Assembly (NCBI GenBank): GCA_013289195.1
Contig: JABDAI010000015.1
Span: 1 to 26,800, forward strand
Reading direction: 5' to 3'
Source: Verrucomicrobiota bacterium
Lineage (GTDB): Bacteria > Verrucomicrobiota > Verrucomicrobiae > Opitutales > CG1-02-43-26
Length of the DNA stretch: 26,800 nucleotides
Shown: positions 9,809-18,900 of the stretch, in pieces
Layout of the letters: every line of letters begins with the position of its first letter
Numbering within the stretch: position 1 is the first letter of the stretch
Notes under the pieces: generated by a model
What the model saw: the letters and a program-made list of their open reading frames with translations, nothing else
Told to the model about the DNA's origin: nothing
Databases searched by the model: none
Program-made: the position numbers and the translations under genes

Positions 9809-12099
9809 GCCAGGACAATACTCAATGTTATTATATGATTGGAATTGCTGGCATGGGCATGTGCCCTCTGGCAATATATCTTGCTCAATTAGGACACTCT
9901 GTTTCCGGATGGGATGATAATCTAAGGCCTGAAATCATTGATTTACTCAACGCTAATGGAGTGAAAATTGATTTTGAAAAAAAATTGCCTGAAGACTGCA
10001 ATATTGTAATTTATTCTAGTGCGATAGGTTCGGAAAATTCGATCTTTCAAGAGGCCCAAAAACGAAACCTTTCGCTTCTTCGCCGAGGGACTTATTTGGC
10101 GGAAATCACAAGGGATAAGAAATTAATTGCTGTTGTAGGAAGTCATGGGAAAACGACCACCGCGGCAATGCTTATTCATGCTTTAAAAAGAGCAGAATTT
10201 GATTTTTCATTTTTGCTCGGTGCTTTATTTGTAGATGCTAAACTTTTGCCAGCGTTTTCTTCTAGTAGTGATTGGATTATTGCGGAAGTTGATGAAAGTG
10301 ATGGAACTATTGATAACTTTGACCCGGAAATTACGTTAGTTGTTAATTTTGATTGGGACCATCCTTCGCAATATCCTTCGATTCAAGATCTTGAAAATAC
10401 CTTTTTGAATTTGTTTCGTAGAACACGTCAATGTATTATCATTCCGGATAGTTGTGCGTATTTAAATGAGCTTATTAAAAGAAATCTACACTGTGAGATT
10501 TTAAGCTATGGTCAAAAAGGTAATTTCCAGGCTATTGCCCATGTGAATTCTGAGGGAATGACGACTTTAATGACAGAAGGCGTTTTATCTCAGAAGCAAT
10601 TTTCGATACCTAATGGGGGTCTTTTTAATGCGCATAATGCTTTAGCTGCTTTATCCGTAGTACATTGTCTTTTAAAAAAACTTCCAGATGAGCCTTTTCA
10701 AGATTTTTTAGGTGTCAGGCGCCGCCAAGAGTATCTTTATAAATCTGAAAAGCTAAACGTTATGATGGATTATGCGCACCATCCAACGGAAATTGAGGCA
10801 TTACTAAATTATATTATTTCATTTTCTGCATACCAGAATATTGTTGTTTTTCAACCGCATCGTTATACCCGAACGCAGGCTTATTTTAAGGAGTTTGCTA
10901 GAGTGTTAAGTAAGGCTGATGAAGTTATTTTGCTCCCAGTATACGCTGCAAGTGAGCCGTTTTTAAATGAGGGAGTAAGCCAGCGCATTGTAGAAGCTTT
11001 TCCTGATCCTCAAGGCAAGCTAACCTTAATTAATGAAGCTTCAGAAGAGCTTTTTGCTAAGATCCTTTCCAAGAGCGATGTGGCTGCCAATATTCTTTTT
11101 ATTGGTGCTGGGGATATAGAAATGCATGCTTTAAAATATAAAGTACAATTAACACGAACTGAATGGTGGAAGTCTTTTTGTCTGTCGAAAAGTCCAGGAA
11201 CAAAAGTTGCTGAATTTGAGCCCCTAGCTTCTAAAACAACTTTGCGTCTTGGGGGGTATGCGCGATTTTATATGGAACCGGCTTCACTGGCGGATTTAAT
11301 ACATGTTATTAAAGAAGCTCATTCAATCAAATGTCCTGTGTTTATTTTGGGGCGAGGTTCCAATTTAATTGTTCCTGATGAAGGGTTTGATGGTCTTGTC
11401 ATTCGATTAAGTCATGCTCATTGGAAGGAGATTCGTGATTTAGGGAACGGACGGATTTGGGCTGGTGCAGGAGTGCGTTTGAAAGAAATATGTGGTTATG
11501 CTTGTAAATTTGGATTGGCAGGATTTGAGTTTTTTGAAGGTATTCCAGGTTCCTTAGGAGGCTCTTTACGTATGAATGCAGGAGCCATGGGTGCTTGGTT
11601 ATTTGATGTTATAGAAAGTATCAAATGTATTACTCAAGAAGGTCATATTAAAGAGTTTTCTAAAAAGGATTTAACTTTAGGATATCGTTTTTGTAAAGAT
11701 TTAGAAAATGCATTTGCGATCGGCGCTGTACTTAAAGGTTCCCAAAACGAGAAGCAACATGTTATTCGTGCCAAGCTCGATGAATTTGCTTGTAAAAGGA
11801 AAATGACTCAACCCCGAGAACCGAGCGCGGGATGTATTTTTAAAAATCCACAGAACCATTTTGCGGGCGCTCTTATCGATAGCGTTGGTCTTAAAGGATT
11901 AAAAGTAGGGGGAGCGCAAGTTTCTTCACTGCATTGTAATTTTATTATCAATAATGGGGATGCGACTTCAAAAGATATTGTTCAGTTGATCCATATTATC
12001 CGGGAAAAAGTCTATAATAATTGTGGAATTTCCTTAGAGCCTGAGGTTTTATTTTTAGGTAAAAAATGGGATGAGGAATTGGCGGTATTAAAAGGATAA
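9805..12099 (+). CDS. murC/murB: MurC-MurB fusion: UDP-MurNAc:L-Ala ligase plus UDP-GlcNAc-enolpyruvate reductase
   Basis: A single 764-residue polypeptide covers two steps. The N-terminal MurC part (to about residue 455) has GIAGMGM, P-loop GSHGKTT (112-118), EVDESDGT, DYAHHPTE and FQPHRYTRT, ending at GAGDIEMHA. The MurB part (about 465-764) has an FAD site (GRGSNLIVP), PGSLGGSLRMNAG, a YR motif, and LEPEV near the end. It lacks the insertion of type I MurB, so it is type II. The position of the proton-donating serine is Cys677 (SAGCIFKNP), a variant I recall from other bacteria. MurB makes UDP-MurNAc, which MurC uses directly. The ATG at 9805 forms an ATGA overlap with the murG stop and is preferred over the upstream in-frame ATG at 9769. 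No stop or shift interrupts the join. Confidence 0.94.
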   Translation: MSQDNTQCYYMIGIAGMGMCPLAIYLAQLGHSVSGWDDNLRPEIIDLLNANGVKIDFEKKLPEDCNIVIYSSAIGSENSIFQEAQKRNLSLLRRGTYLAEITRDKKLIAVVGSHGKTTTAAMLIHALKRAEFDFSFLLGALFVDAKLLPAFSSSSDWIIAEVDESDGTIDNFDPEITLVVNFDWDHPSQYPSIQDLENTFLNLFRRTRQCIIIPDSCAYLNELIKRNLHCEILSYGQKGNFQAIAHVNSEGMTTLMTEGVLSQKQFSIPNGGLFNAHNALAALSVVHCLLKKLPDEPFQDFLGVRRRQEYLYKSEKLNVMMDYAHHPTEIEALLNYIISFSAYQNIVVFQPHRYTRTQAYFKEFARVLSKADEVILLPVYAASEPFLNEGVSQRIVEAFPDPQGKLTLINEASEELFAKILSKSDVAANILFIGAGDIEMHALKYKVQLTRTEWWKSFCLSKSPGTKVAEFEPLASKTTLRLGGYARFYMEPASLADLIHVIKEAHSIKCPVFILGRGSNLIVPDEGFDGLVIRLSHAHWKEIRDLGNGRIWAGAGVRLKEICGYACKFGLAGFEFFEGIPGSLGGSLRMNAGAMGAWLFDVIESIKCITQEGHIKEFSKKDLTLGYRFCKDLENAFAIGAVLKGSQNEKQHVIRAKLDEFACKRKMTQPREPSAGCIFKNPQNHFAGALIDSVGLKGLKVGGAQVSSLHCNFIINNGDATSKDIVQLIHIIREKVYNNCGISLEPEVLFLGKKWDEELAVLKG

Positions 12100-12111
12100 T
12101 AAGTATTTGAT

Positions 12112-13008
12112 ATGACTAAGACCTTTTCAAAAACCCCGACTAACGATAATAGTTGGCGCACTATTACTCAGTCAGGATTGAAAGGCATTACAATTCATTC
12201 AAAAAAGCGTTACTTTTCCTTATGTTTAAGAACAGGCCTATTTTTTATATGTTTTATTATATTAGCATGCACACTTGTTTTTTCTATCCATTTTTATAAA
12301 AGTCATGCTTCATTTATCACTTTTCCTGTTAAAAATATTGAAATTCGAACTAATGGTGTATTAACAAGAGCATTAATTTTACCCTTTTTAAACTTACCGA
12401 AAGATATTGGCATAATGAACGTCGATATTTTTGAATTACAAAGTCGATTAGAGTCCATTGGACAAATACGAGAAGCTGAAGTGGAGCGACAATTCCCAGA
12501 TAGCCTCAAAATTACTATTCATGAATATTTGCCAATTGTTAAACTGATCTGTGTGAATGAATTAGGGAAACGGCAAGGCTTATTAGTTTCAAAAGAGGGC
12601 AATGTCTTTAAAGGCTATGGTTATTCTAAGCAAAAATTGCAGTCTTTGCCTTATCTAACTGGTATTCAGTTGTATAAAACAGGTAAATCTTTTAAAAGAA
12701 TAGCTTATATGAATTATGTAGATGAACTGCTTTCTTGTGCTCGATTAGAATCTCCGCATCTTTTTAAATATTGGAAAAGTATTTCTTTGGAATATTGTTT
12801 ATATGGAAATCAAGACTTAGGGGCTTTTATAAAAGTTAAAACAAAAAATATAGGTGAAATTATTTTTGCACCTGAGAAATTTGAATTGCAGTTGGGACGA
12901 CTCAATTCCATTATTTCCTATGCCTCGAAACAGAAACTAGCAACTATTGAGCGCATTGATCTCTCTTTAGAAAATCAAGCTGTTGTTAAAGTCGCAAATA
13001 GTAAGTAA
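12112..13008 (+). CDS. ftsQ: Cell division protein FtsQ
   Basis: Bitopic divisome protein linking cytoplasmic and periplasmic components. The 298-residue product has a basic cytoplasmic N-terminus, one membrane helix at about residues 38-60, and a POTRA domain at about 72-140 (FPVKNIEIRTNG ... IGQIREAEVERQFPDSLKI), followed by a beta-rich FtsQ/DivIB domain. Sequence conservation in this family is low; the call rests on the topology, the REAEVERQFPD-type POTRA motif and the place directly before ftsA. The ddl gene that often separates murB from ftsQ is absent here. Confidence 0.88.
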   Translation: MTKTFSKTPTNDNSWRTITQSGLKGITIHSKKRYFSLCLRTGLFFICFIILACTLVFSIHFYKSHASFITFPVKNIEIRTNGVLTRALILPFLNLPKDIGIMNVDIFELQSRLESIGQIREAEVERQFPDSLKITIHEYLPIVKLICVNELGKRQGLLVSKEGNVFKGYGYSKQKLQSLPYLTGIQLYKTGKSFKRIAYMNYVDELLSCARLESPHLFKYWKSISLEYCLYGNQDLGAFIKVKTKNIGEIIFAPEKFELQLGRLNSIISYASKQKLATIERIDLSLENQAVVKVANSK

Positions 13009-13023
13009 AAGAAATTTTCTAGA

Positions 13024-14238
13024 ATGAATAAAGATAATATAATTGGAGCTATTGAAATGGGTACAGCCAAAGTTGTAGTGGCTATAGGTGAAATTATAGA
13101 TGGAGCTAGTCTTAATATTATTGGTGTAGGAGAATCACCTTCTCAAGGCATCATGAAGGGTGAAGTAGTTGATTTCCAGGCAGCTTGCACTGTGACGCAT
13201 GCTGCAATTTTAGCAGCTGAAAGTAAAGCGGGTGTTAATTTAAGTTCTGCCTTTCTTGCGCAAACCGGTTATCATCTACAAGGGTTTTTAAATGAAAGTT
13301 CCGTAAATATTGGTTCTTCTGATAGCTCTGTTATGCAAGATGATATTGAACGCGTAACAAAGGATGCAAAAAATAAGCAATTGCCTGCTGAGCGTGTTTA
13401 TATTCATCATATCCAAAATCCTTTTAAATTAGATGGCCGCATTATTACCAATCCTTTAAATATTCAGGGACAGAAGCTACAAGTGGGTTATTGGTCAGTT
13501 CATGGAGATTTGCGAAAGGTTCGCGACAATATTCATGTTGTCAACAGCTTTGGGATTAAGGTAGAAGACGTAATTATTTCAAGTATTGCTTCGGGTTCTA
13601 TGGTAGCGGATCAAACGGAAAAAATGAATGGAATTTTGGTTATCGATATAGGCCGAGGGACAACGGATTATGCAGTTTATCGAGGAGGCTACGTCACTCA
13701 AACAGGAGTTATTCCCATTGGAGGCGACCATATTACCAATGATATCAGTTTAGGTCTCCGTCTAGATCGTAATCAATGTGAAATAATAAAAAAACAGAAT
13801 CTTTATTCTAATATGGAGGATGTGCAAGATACGTTCACTATCAATGCGGAAAATTCATTTGTTCCAAGAAATATTAACAAAAACGCTGTCATACAAATTA
13901 TTGAAGCGCGTATGAAAGAGCTTTTTTCTTTTGTTCGCAAGCAAATTGAAGTGGATTTTCGATTAAAAGATCTTGCTGCGGGGATCGTCTTGACTGGAGG
14001 ATGTTCTCGTTTATCACACATTGATAGAATAGCCAAAGAAGTTTTTGAAGTGGATGCACGTTTGGGTGATAATCCTCCTTGGGCCTGTGAGAGCCTTCGA
14101 GATCCGGAGTACAGTACGGTTTTAGGTCTCCTGCATTATGCGCTACGCAGTCAAGAAAAGAAAGGGATATTGAAAGTTCAAAAGCCAGGAATTTTGAACA
14201 AAGTTGCTAAGATGTTTAACAACCTCAGTTTGGGATAA
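13024..14238 (+). CDS. ftsA: Cell division protein FtsA
   Basis: Actin-like ATPase that tethers FtsZ to the membrane. The 404-residue protein has the phosphate-1 loop IEMGTAKV (Glu in place of the more common Asp), phosphate-2 VIDIGRGTTDYAVY near residues 206-219, the adenosine motif VLTGG near 323, and a C-terminal amphipathic segment (KVAKMFNNLSLG) of the kind used as a membrane anchor. The last codons and the stop (14236-14238) lie inside the left arm of the long palindrome described separately, so the extreme C-terminus may derive from that element. No strong Shine-Dalgarno sequence precedes the ATG. Confidence 0.95.
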   Translation: MNKDNIIGAIEMGTAKVVVAIGEIIDGASLNIIGVGESPSQGIMKGEVVDFQAACTVTHAAILAAESKAGVNLSSAFLAQTGYHLQGFLNESSVNIGSSDSSVMQDDIERVTKDAKNKQLPAERVYIHHIQNPFKLDGRIITNPLNIQGQKLQVGYWSVHGDLRKVRDNIHVVNSFGIKVEDVIISSIASGSMVADQTEKMNGILVIDIGRGTTDYAVYRGGYVTQTGVIPIGGDHITNDISLGLRLDRNQCEIIKKQNLYSNMEDVQDTFTINAENSFVPRNINKNAVIQIIEARMKELFSFVRKQIEVDFRLKDLAAGIVLTGGCSRLSHIDRIAKEVFEVDARLGDNPPWACESLRDPEYSTVLGLLHYALRSQEKKGILKVQKPGILNKVAKMFNNLSLG

Positions 14239-14380
14239 AAAAGATGAAAAATAAAACTATTTTGAAAAACAAATTTTTGAGAATTTTTGAAATAGCACCT
14301 ACGGGTGTCCAAGAAAATTCTCAAAAATTTGGGCTCAAAAGAGGTTCATTTTTCGCTTTTCTCTATCCCGAACCGAGGTT
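14221..14380. repeat. Long imperfect palindrome between ftsA and ftsZ
   Basis: The two arms (about 14221-14287 and 14314-14380) are inverted copies. The outer ends AACCTCAGTTTGGGAT and ATCCCGAACCGAGGTT differ at two positions, the middle parts match with a few changes and a one-base gap, and the innermost 17 bases (14271-14287 with 14314-14330) are perfect. The centre holds a small hairpin, CACC-TACG-GGTG, with a UACG loop in RNA. The ftsA stop is inside the left arm. There is no T-run after it, so it is not a classical terminator. It could be an inserted palindromic repeat, or an mRNA structure separating ftsA from ftsZ expression. Confidence 0.85.
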
Positions 14381-14405
14381 AATATAAAAAAAAGATTTAT
14401 AAATA

Positions 14406-15620
14406 ATGGAAGCTGTTCGTACAAAAGTTATAGGGATTGGAGGTGCAGGAGTTAATAGTGTTAACCATCTTCTTGCGCAACCTTACCCGCATCTTTCCTA
14501 TCTTGTCATTGATACTGATATTAAGACACTGCAATCGATTCAAATGACAGAGAAATTAGAAAAATTAACTATCGGGCATACTGTAACTCGCGGTTTAAGT
14601 TCTGGTGGAGACGCTTCCGTTGCCTTAAAAGCTCTAGAACTCGATAAAGAAAAAATTGAAGCGTCCCTTCAAAATGTCGATTTACTTTTCATTATTGCAG
14701 GTCTTGGGGGTGGCGTAGGATCCGTAATCGCTTCTTATATTGCTCGTCTTGCTATGAAACAAGGTACCCTAGTAATTTCATTGGTAATGATGCCTTTTAC
14801 TTTAGAAGGAAGTAAAAAGCATCAACTTGCTGAAAAAACTCTTGGGGACCTTCGTATTGCTGGGCATGTGACGATTCCTTTGCCTAATGATTTGTTATTA
14901 CAAAGCCTTCCTCGCTCAGCTACAGTGAATGAAGCCTTTGAACTGGCTAGCTTTTGGATTAGATGCGCAGTGAATGCAATAAGTGGTATGATTTACGAAG
15001 TTGGCATTATTAATCTCGATTTTTCGAGTCTTAAACACATATTCTCCAATGGAGGAGGAAAAACATTATTCGGGCTAGGGGCTGCACAAGGAGCGGATTA
15101 TTGCAAAAGAGCATTGAATGAAGTAGCATGCTGTCCTATACTTTATACGCCTCATGCACATCAAAGTGCCGATAGTTTGTTAATCAACATCAAAGGAGGA
15201 AAAAATTTATCTTTGCAAAATATTCATGATATCGGGGCCTTTCTTTCTAGCCATTTTAATAGCAAGGAGAATACTGCCATTGGAGCTATTATTGATGAAA
15301 CTAGAGAAGATTACCTAGAAATAGTAGTTATAGGAATCTCCGATATCAATAAAGGTTCGCCAAGAAGTGTTTCAAGCGTTCGATCAGATGGAAAGAGCTA
15401 TCCCCAGCAACAATTCCTCTTTGACGACCTTCCCCCTGAAACAAAAAACGAGAAACGCAGAAGTCCTAAAAAACCCATAGGAGGCAACGATCCAACCGAT
15501 TTAGATAATATGGCTATTGGAAGAGGCTATTTCGGACAACTAGAGCCTATTTTAATTAATGGCGAAGATATCGATATTCCTACTTATTTGAGACGTGGTA
15601 TTAAGATTGAATTGTACTGA
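14406..15620 (+). CDS. ftsZ: Divergent FtsZ, tubulin-like division protein
   Basis: Forms the division ring scaffold. The 404-residue protein aligns along the whole FtsZ fold: VIGIGGAGVNSV, GLGGGVGSV at 99-107, MPFTLEG, LPNDLLL, NLDFSSLK at 203-210, and the FtsA/ZipA-binding tail DIDIPTYLRRGI near the end. Key residues differ from canonical FtsZ. The GGGTGTG loop reads GGGVGSV, the residue equivalent to E. coli Asp212 in the T7 loop is Ser208 (Asp209 is kept as Asp205), and the base-contacting Asn/Asp after the AF motif is not seen. GTP turnover may therefore be weak or different. The start at 14406 has no clear Shine-Dalgarno sequence. It is separated from ftsA by the long palindrome and followed by a MITE-like element. 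It remains the only FtsZ candidate here. Confidence 0.92.
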   Translation: MEAVRTKVIGIGGAGVNSVNHLLAQPYPHLSYLVIDTDIKTLQSIQMTEKLEKLTIGHTVTRGLSSGGDASVALKALELDKEKIEASLQNVDLLFIIAGLGGGVGSVIASYIARLAMKQGTLVISLVMMPFTLEGSKKHQLAEKTLGDLRIAGHVTIPLPNDLLLQSLPRSATVNEAFELASFWIRCAVNAISGMIYEVGIINLDFSSLKHIFSNGGGKTLFGLGAAQGADYCKRALNEVACCPILYTPHAHQSADSLLINIKGGKNLSLQNIHDIGAFLSSHFNSKENTAIGAIIDETREDYLEIVVIGISDINKGSPRSVSSVRSDGKSYPQQQFLFDDLPPETKNEKRRSPKKPIGGNDPTDLDNMAIGRGYFGQLEPILINGEDIDIPTYLRRGIKIELY

Positions 15621-15631
15621 AAAAGCAGTTA

Positions 15632-15777
15632 TACCAAATCTCATTCTAAAATGAACAAAGGTCGCTTGAATTTATGCCAGATAATGACATTCTGATCGAG
15701 CACTTGGGAGTGAAGAAGGCTCATTAGATGGCATAAAGGCAAGTCGGCATTTGTTCATTTTAGAGTGAGATTTGGTA
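15632..15777. mobile_element. MITE-like palindromic element with 28-base terminal inverted repeats
   Basis: The ends, 15632-15659 and 15750-15777, are inverted repeats matching at 27 of 28 positions, starting TACCAAATCTCA. A second inner pair (TTTATGCCA at 15671-15679 with TGGCATAAA at 15729-15737) extends the symmetry. A direct TTA flanks both ends (15629-15631 and 15778-15780), consistent with a target-site duplication. There is no ORF inside. This is the structure of a non-autonomous element mobilised by a transposase elsewhere. As it starts 11 bases after the ftsZ stop, the hairpin could also limit transcription out of the dcw cluster. Confidence 0.78.
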
Positions 15778-15844
15778 TTAGCTCAAAGAAGTATTGGAAT
15801 TACTTAAGTCAACAGGATCGAGAATGTTAAGTAAAAACTTTTTC

Positions 15845-15873
15845 TTGATTTAATTCATATTTGTAAACATTAT
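15845..15873 (+). promoter_or_regulatory. Possible sigma-70-type promoter for the lipase/STAND gene
   Basis: TTGATT (15845-15850) and CATTAT (15868-15873) each match four of six consensus bases and are separated by 17 bases. Transcription would start near 15880, just before the 18-base palindrome. In an AT-rich genome such matches arise often by chance. Otherwise the rest of the gap 15781-15913 holds nothing recognisable. Confidence 0.35.
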
Positions 15874-15890
15874 CCATGTATCCGAAAATT

Positions 15891-15908
15891 AATACCTGAT
15901 CAGGTATT
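15891..15908. promoter_or_regulatory. Perfect 18-base palindrome next to the start of the lipase/STAND gene
   Basis: AATACCTGATCAGGTATT is its own reverse complement and ends 5 bases before the ATG at 15914, where a ribosome binding site would normally lie. It could be a dimeric-repressor operator in the leader, or an RNA hairpin that masks the start. A central GATC is present. Confidence 0.55.
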
Positions 15909-15913
15909 TTTCG

Positions 15914-18900
15914 ATGGATTATGAAAAGAATACAGAATTTATTAAAAAAATGCTTAGACCAATAAACACAGTTAATAGCCATGGCGGAAGTATAAATCTA
16001 TTTTTTACCGCTTTTAGAATTCAAACAGCTCTTGCATCCTCAGGCCGTGCCAGCCAAGCATGCCGCCACTTTAGTTTGAATGATAATACTCAGTACAGGC
16101 TTCGACCCAATAATTGCGCAGCAAGTATCTGTGAAGAAATCTCAGGAGGGCTAAACAAAAGTCTTACGAAAGAAAATTTTGAACAACTGACCGCTGCATT
16201 AGCAAAGAATGACCCATGCATTGTTGCAGTAACTGTGAAGTTTAGATTAACAGCAATAGAAATGAATGGCTTGTATAAATCCATTTCAAATAATACAGAA
16301 TTAGGCTATATATCATGGCATGAAACCCAGTTTGCTGCAGATGATAAAATTTTACAACAAATTGAATCTAAGCTAATCGAAAATAATAGAAATTATAGGC
16401 ATCATCCTAATGATTATACTCATGGACTATTGAGTAAGCATGCGTATAAAGATTCTGCCTGCGGAAGTAATGTTACTTTAGATCCGACTGTTGATGAACA
16501 TTTAAAAAATTGGAAAGTAGAAAAAGTTTATCCTGATACGCAAGTAAGTGGATATTATGCAGCTATTTATATCAATCATACGACGCATCAAGTCGTTTTA
16601 GCCATTAGAGGAACAGAAGGTGGAGTAATGGATACGATTAGTAGCTTACTTCAAAAAAATAGCGATTGGAAAACGAATTTTGAAGAGATATTGGGTAATC
16701 AAATTGTAGTTGGTCAACAAGCTCGCAATTTACAAGCCACCGAAGAGGCTATCGAAATAGCTAAAAACGCTGGGTATCGATTGTCATTTACAGGACATTC
16801 TTTAGGCGCATGGCTTGCGGAGCTTAGTGCCTTTTATAGTTATGCCTTTTGTGAGTATTATGATATAAAAGCAGTGACCTTTGATAGCCCTGGAACGTTG
16901 CCAATGATGGAAAAATTGCAATCAAATAATATAAATGATCGTGTAAAATTAGAAGACTTAGACATAGTAACTTATTTAGCACACCCTAATCCAGCTAATT
17001 GTTGTAATAGCCATGTAGGTAGGGTTTACAAAGTAGACCCACTCATGAAGATGACAAAACGGATTGAGCGAAAAATGCCCGCTTCAATAAAGAATACACT
17101 AGGTGATAAAATTAAACCTATTTTGGCGATTGAAGGGCATGATTTATGGGGAATATTAACATGCTTTAATCCTAAAACAGGTAAACCCACGAAGTGCCAA
17201 ACGATCCGTGATTGGCCAAGGATTGTGTATAAGGGAGATCAAAGAACCTTTTCTCAAAAAGGACAAGAAATTGCTGGAGCTGCCAAAAGAGTTGCTGTAG
17301 CGGGTGTAAATACATTAACTACCCTTGCTGCTACCTCTGCTGGTGTGCCGCCTATTGCGTCGGCAGCAATAGGGGCAGGCGTAGGATATAGGGTAAATTG
17401 GGGTTTTGATTATTATATTATTAATGATAATACACTCATGAGCATTATTGGGGTTCTCATCAGTGGTTTAAGGGAAGTAATTGCAAATATAGTGCCGCCT
17501 CGGGCTCAGGTACCTTTACGTCTTGCAATTGACTATATGATTGGAGAGGGTACTGTCGAGCTGGTCGATAATGCTCTAAAAAAAGACATAAATCAGGAAC
17601 AATATTGGAAGTATTATGAGCATATAGATTTCAAAATATCAAATGAAGATGAGAAAAGCCCTGAAAAAAGAATGAAAATTTTTGATGAAAGGTTTGAGTT
17701 GATTGCTTTGGTAAAGTATAGAGAAGGCAAGAATGTGCATGAGCTAAAACTCATTACAGATAGTGTAGATAAATATTTATATAAATTGTTTGAATTTAAA
17801 GAGAAGCTAGGAGAGCGAGAGGATATATTACCTATAGTAAAAACCCAACTGGAAGAACTGCTAGCAAGTTTTAAAATTAATCGGAATGGACCGCAAAAAA
17901 TCTTAATACCCAATCCAGGCTACGATATTGATGACATCAGACAAAGAACGCAAAGATTATTGCAGGTAATACCTAAAGATATACGAAAGGTATGGCAAAA
18001 AGAAGGAATTGAACACACAATAATGGAAATGAAGCAATCCCTAATAAAGGAATTGCCTGACAATCTTCCTTTTGCGGCACACAACTATAAAGAAATCCAT
18101 GGTAAGAAAGAAGAATTGCAAGATAAATTCAGTAAAAATGCTGTAGTTTTAATCAGTGGCGCAGGAGGTATGGGTAAAAGTACTTTAGCTGAAAACTGGG
18201 GAAGAGATCGAATGCAAGAGAATTGGCAAGTAAGGTGGATAAAAGGAACAGAAATTGAGGAGGAATTTTTTCAATTGGCAAGGGAATTGCATATTATCAT
18301 CAATAGATTGCATCTTGAAGCCATTAGAGATGAAGTATATGGAGTTCTTGCACGACTTAAAAAGAAGGTATTACTCATTTTTGATAATGTAGAGGAAGAG
18401 GAAAAAATTAAGCCGTTCTTAAAGAATCTTCCGAATTGTATAAAAGTAATTATTACATCAAGAAATGTTAATTTATTGGAAGGAATAGGCATTAAGACAA
18501 TAAATGTAAACGGTTTTAGTAAGCAAGAGGCCATATCGTATTTGAAAATGGGCCTTGAACAACGTGAAAAAGGGAGAAGTGAAAAAGAAATTGAAAAAGA
18601 AGCGGGACGATTAGTAAAAATTGTTCGGACGTCTCCATTTAGATTGTCTAAAATAGTAGCTTATTTGAACGCCCATCCTTTCCAAAGTATAGATCAATTT
18701 TTAGAAGAGTACAAAGCTATTAAAATGAGTAAAATCCAAAATGAAGAAATCTATCCTGAAGTGGAAATATTATTTCGGGATTTAAAAAATCGATTTCCGA
18801 AAAGTTGGTTATTGCTAAAATATTTGGCATACCTCGATATGGAAGGAACATCATCGCAATTCATAGGTAACCTAATGACAGAAACACAAGCAAACTTGGA

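Noticed and set aside
14271..14330. The inner stem-loop after ftsA as a Rho-independent terminator
   Set aside because: It is not followed by a T-run and is only part of a longer palindrome, so termination is not supported.
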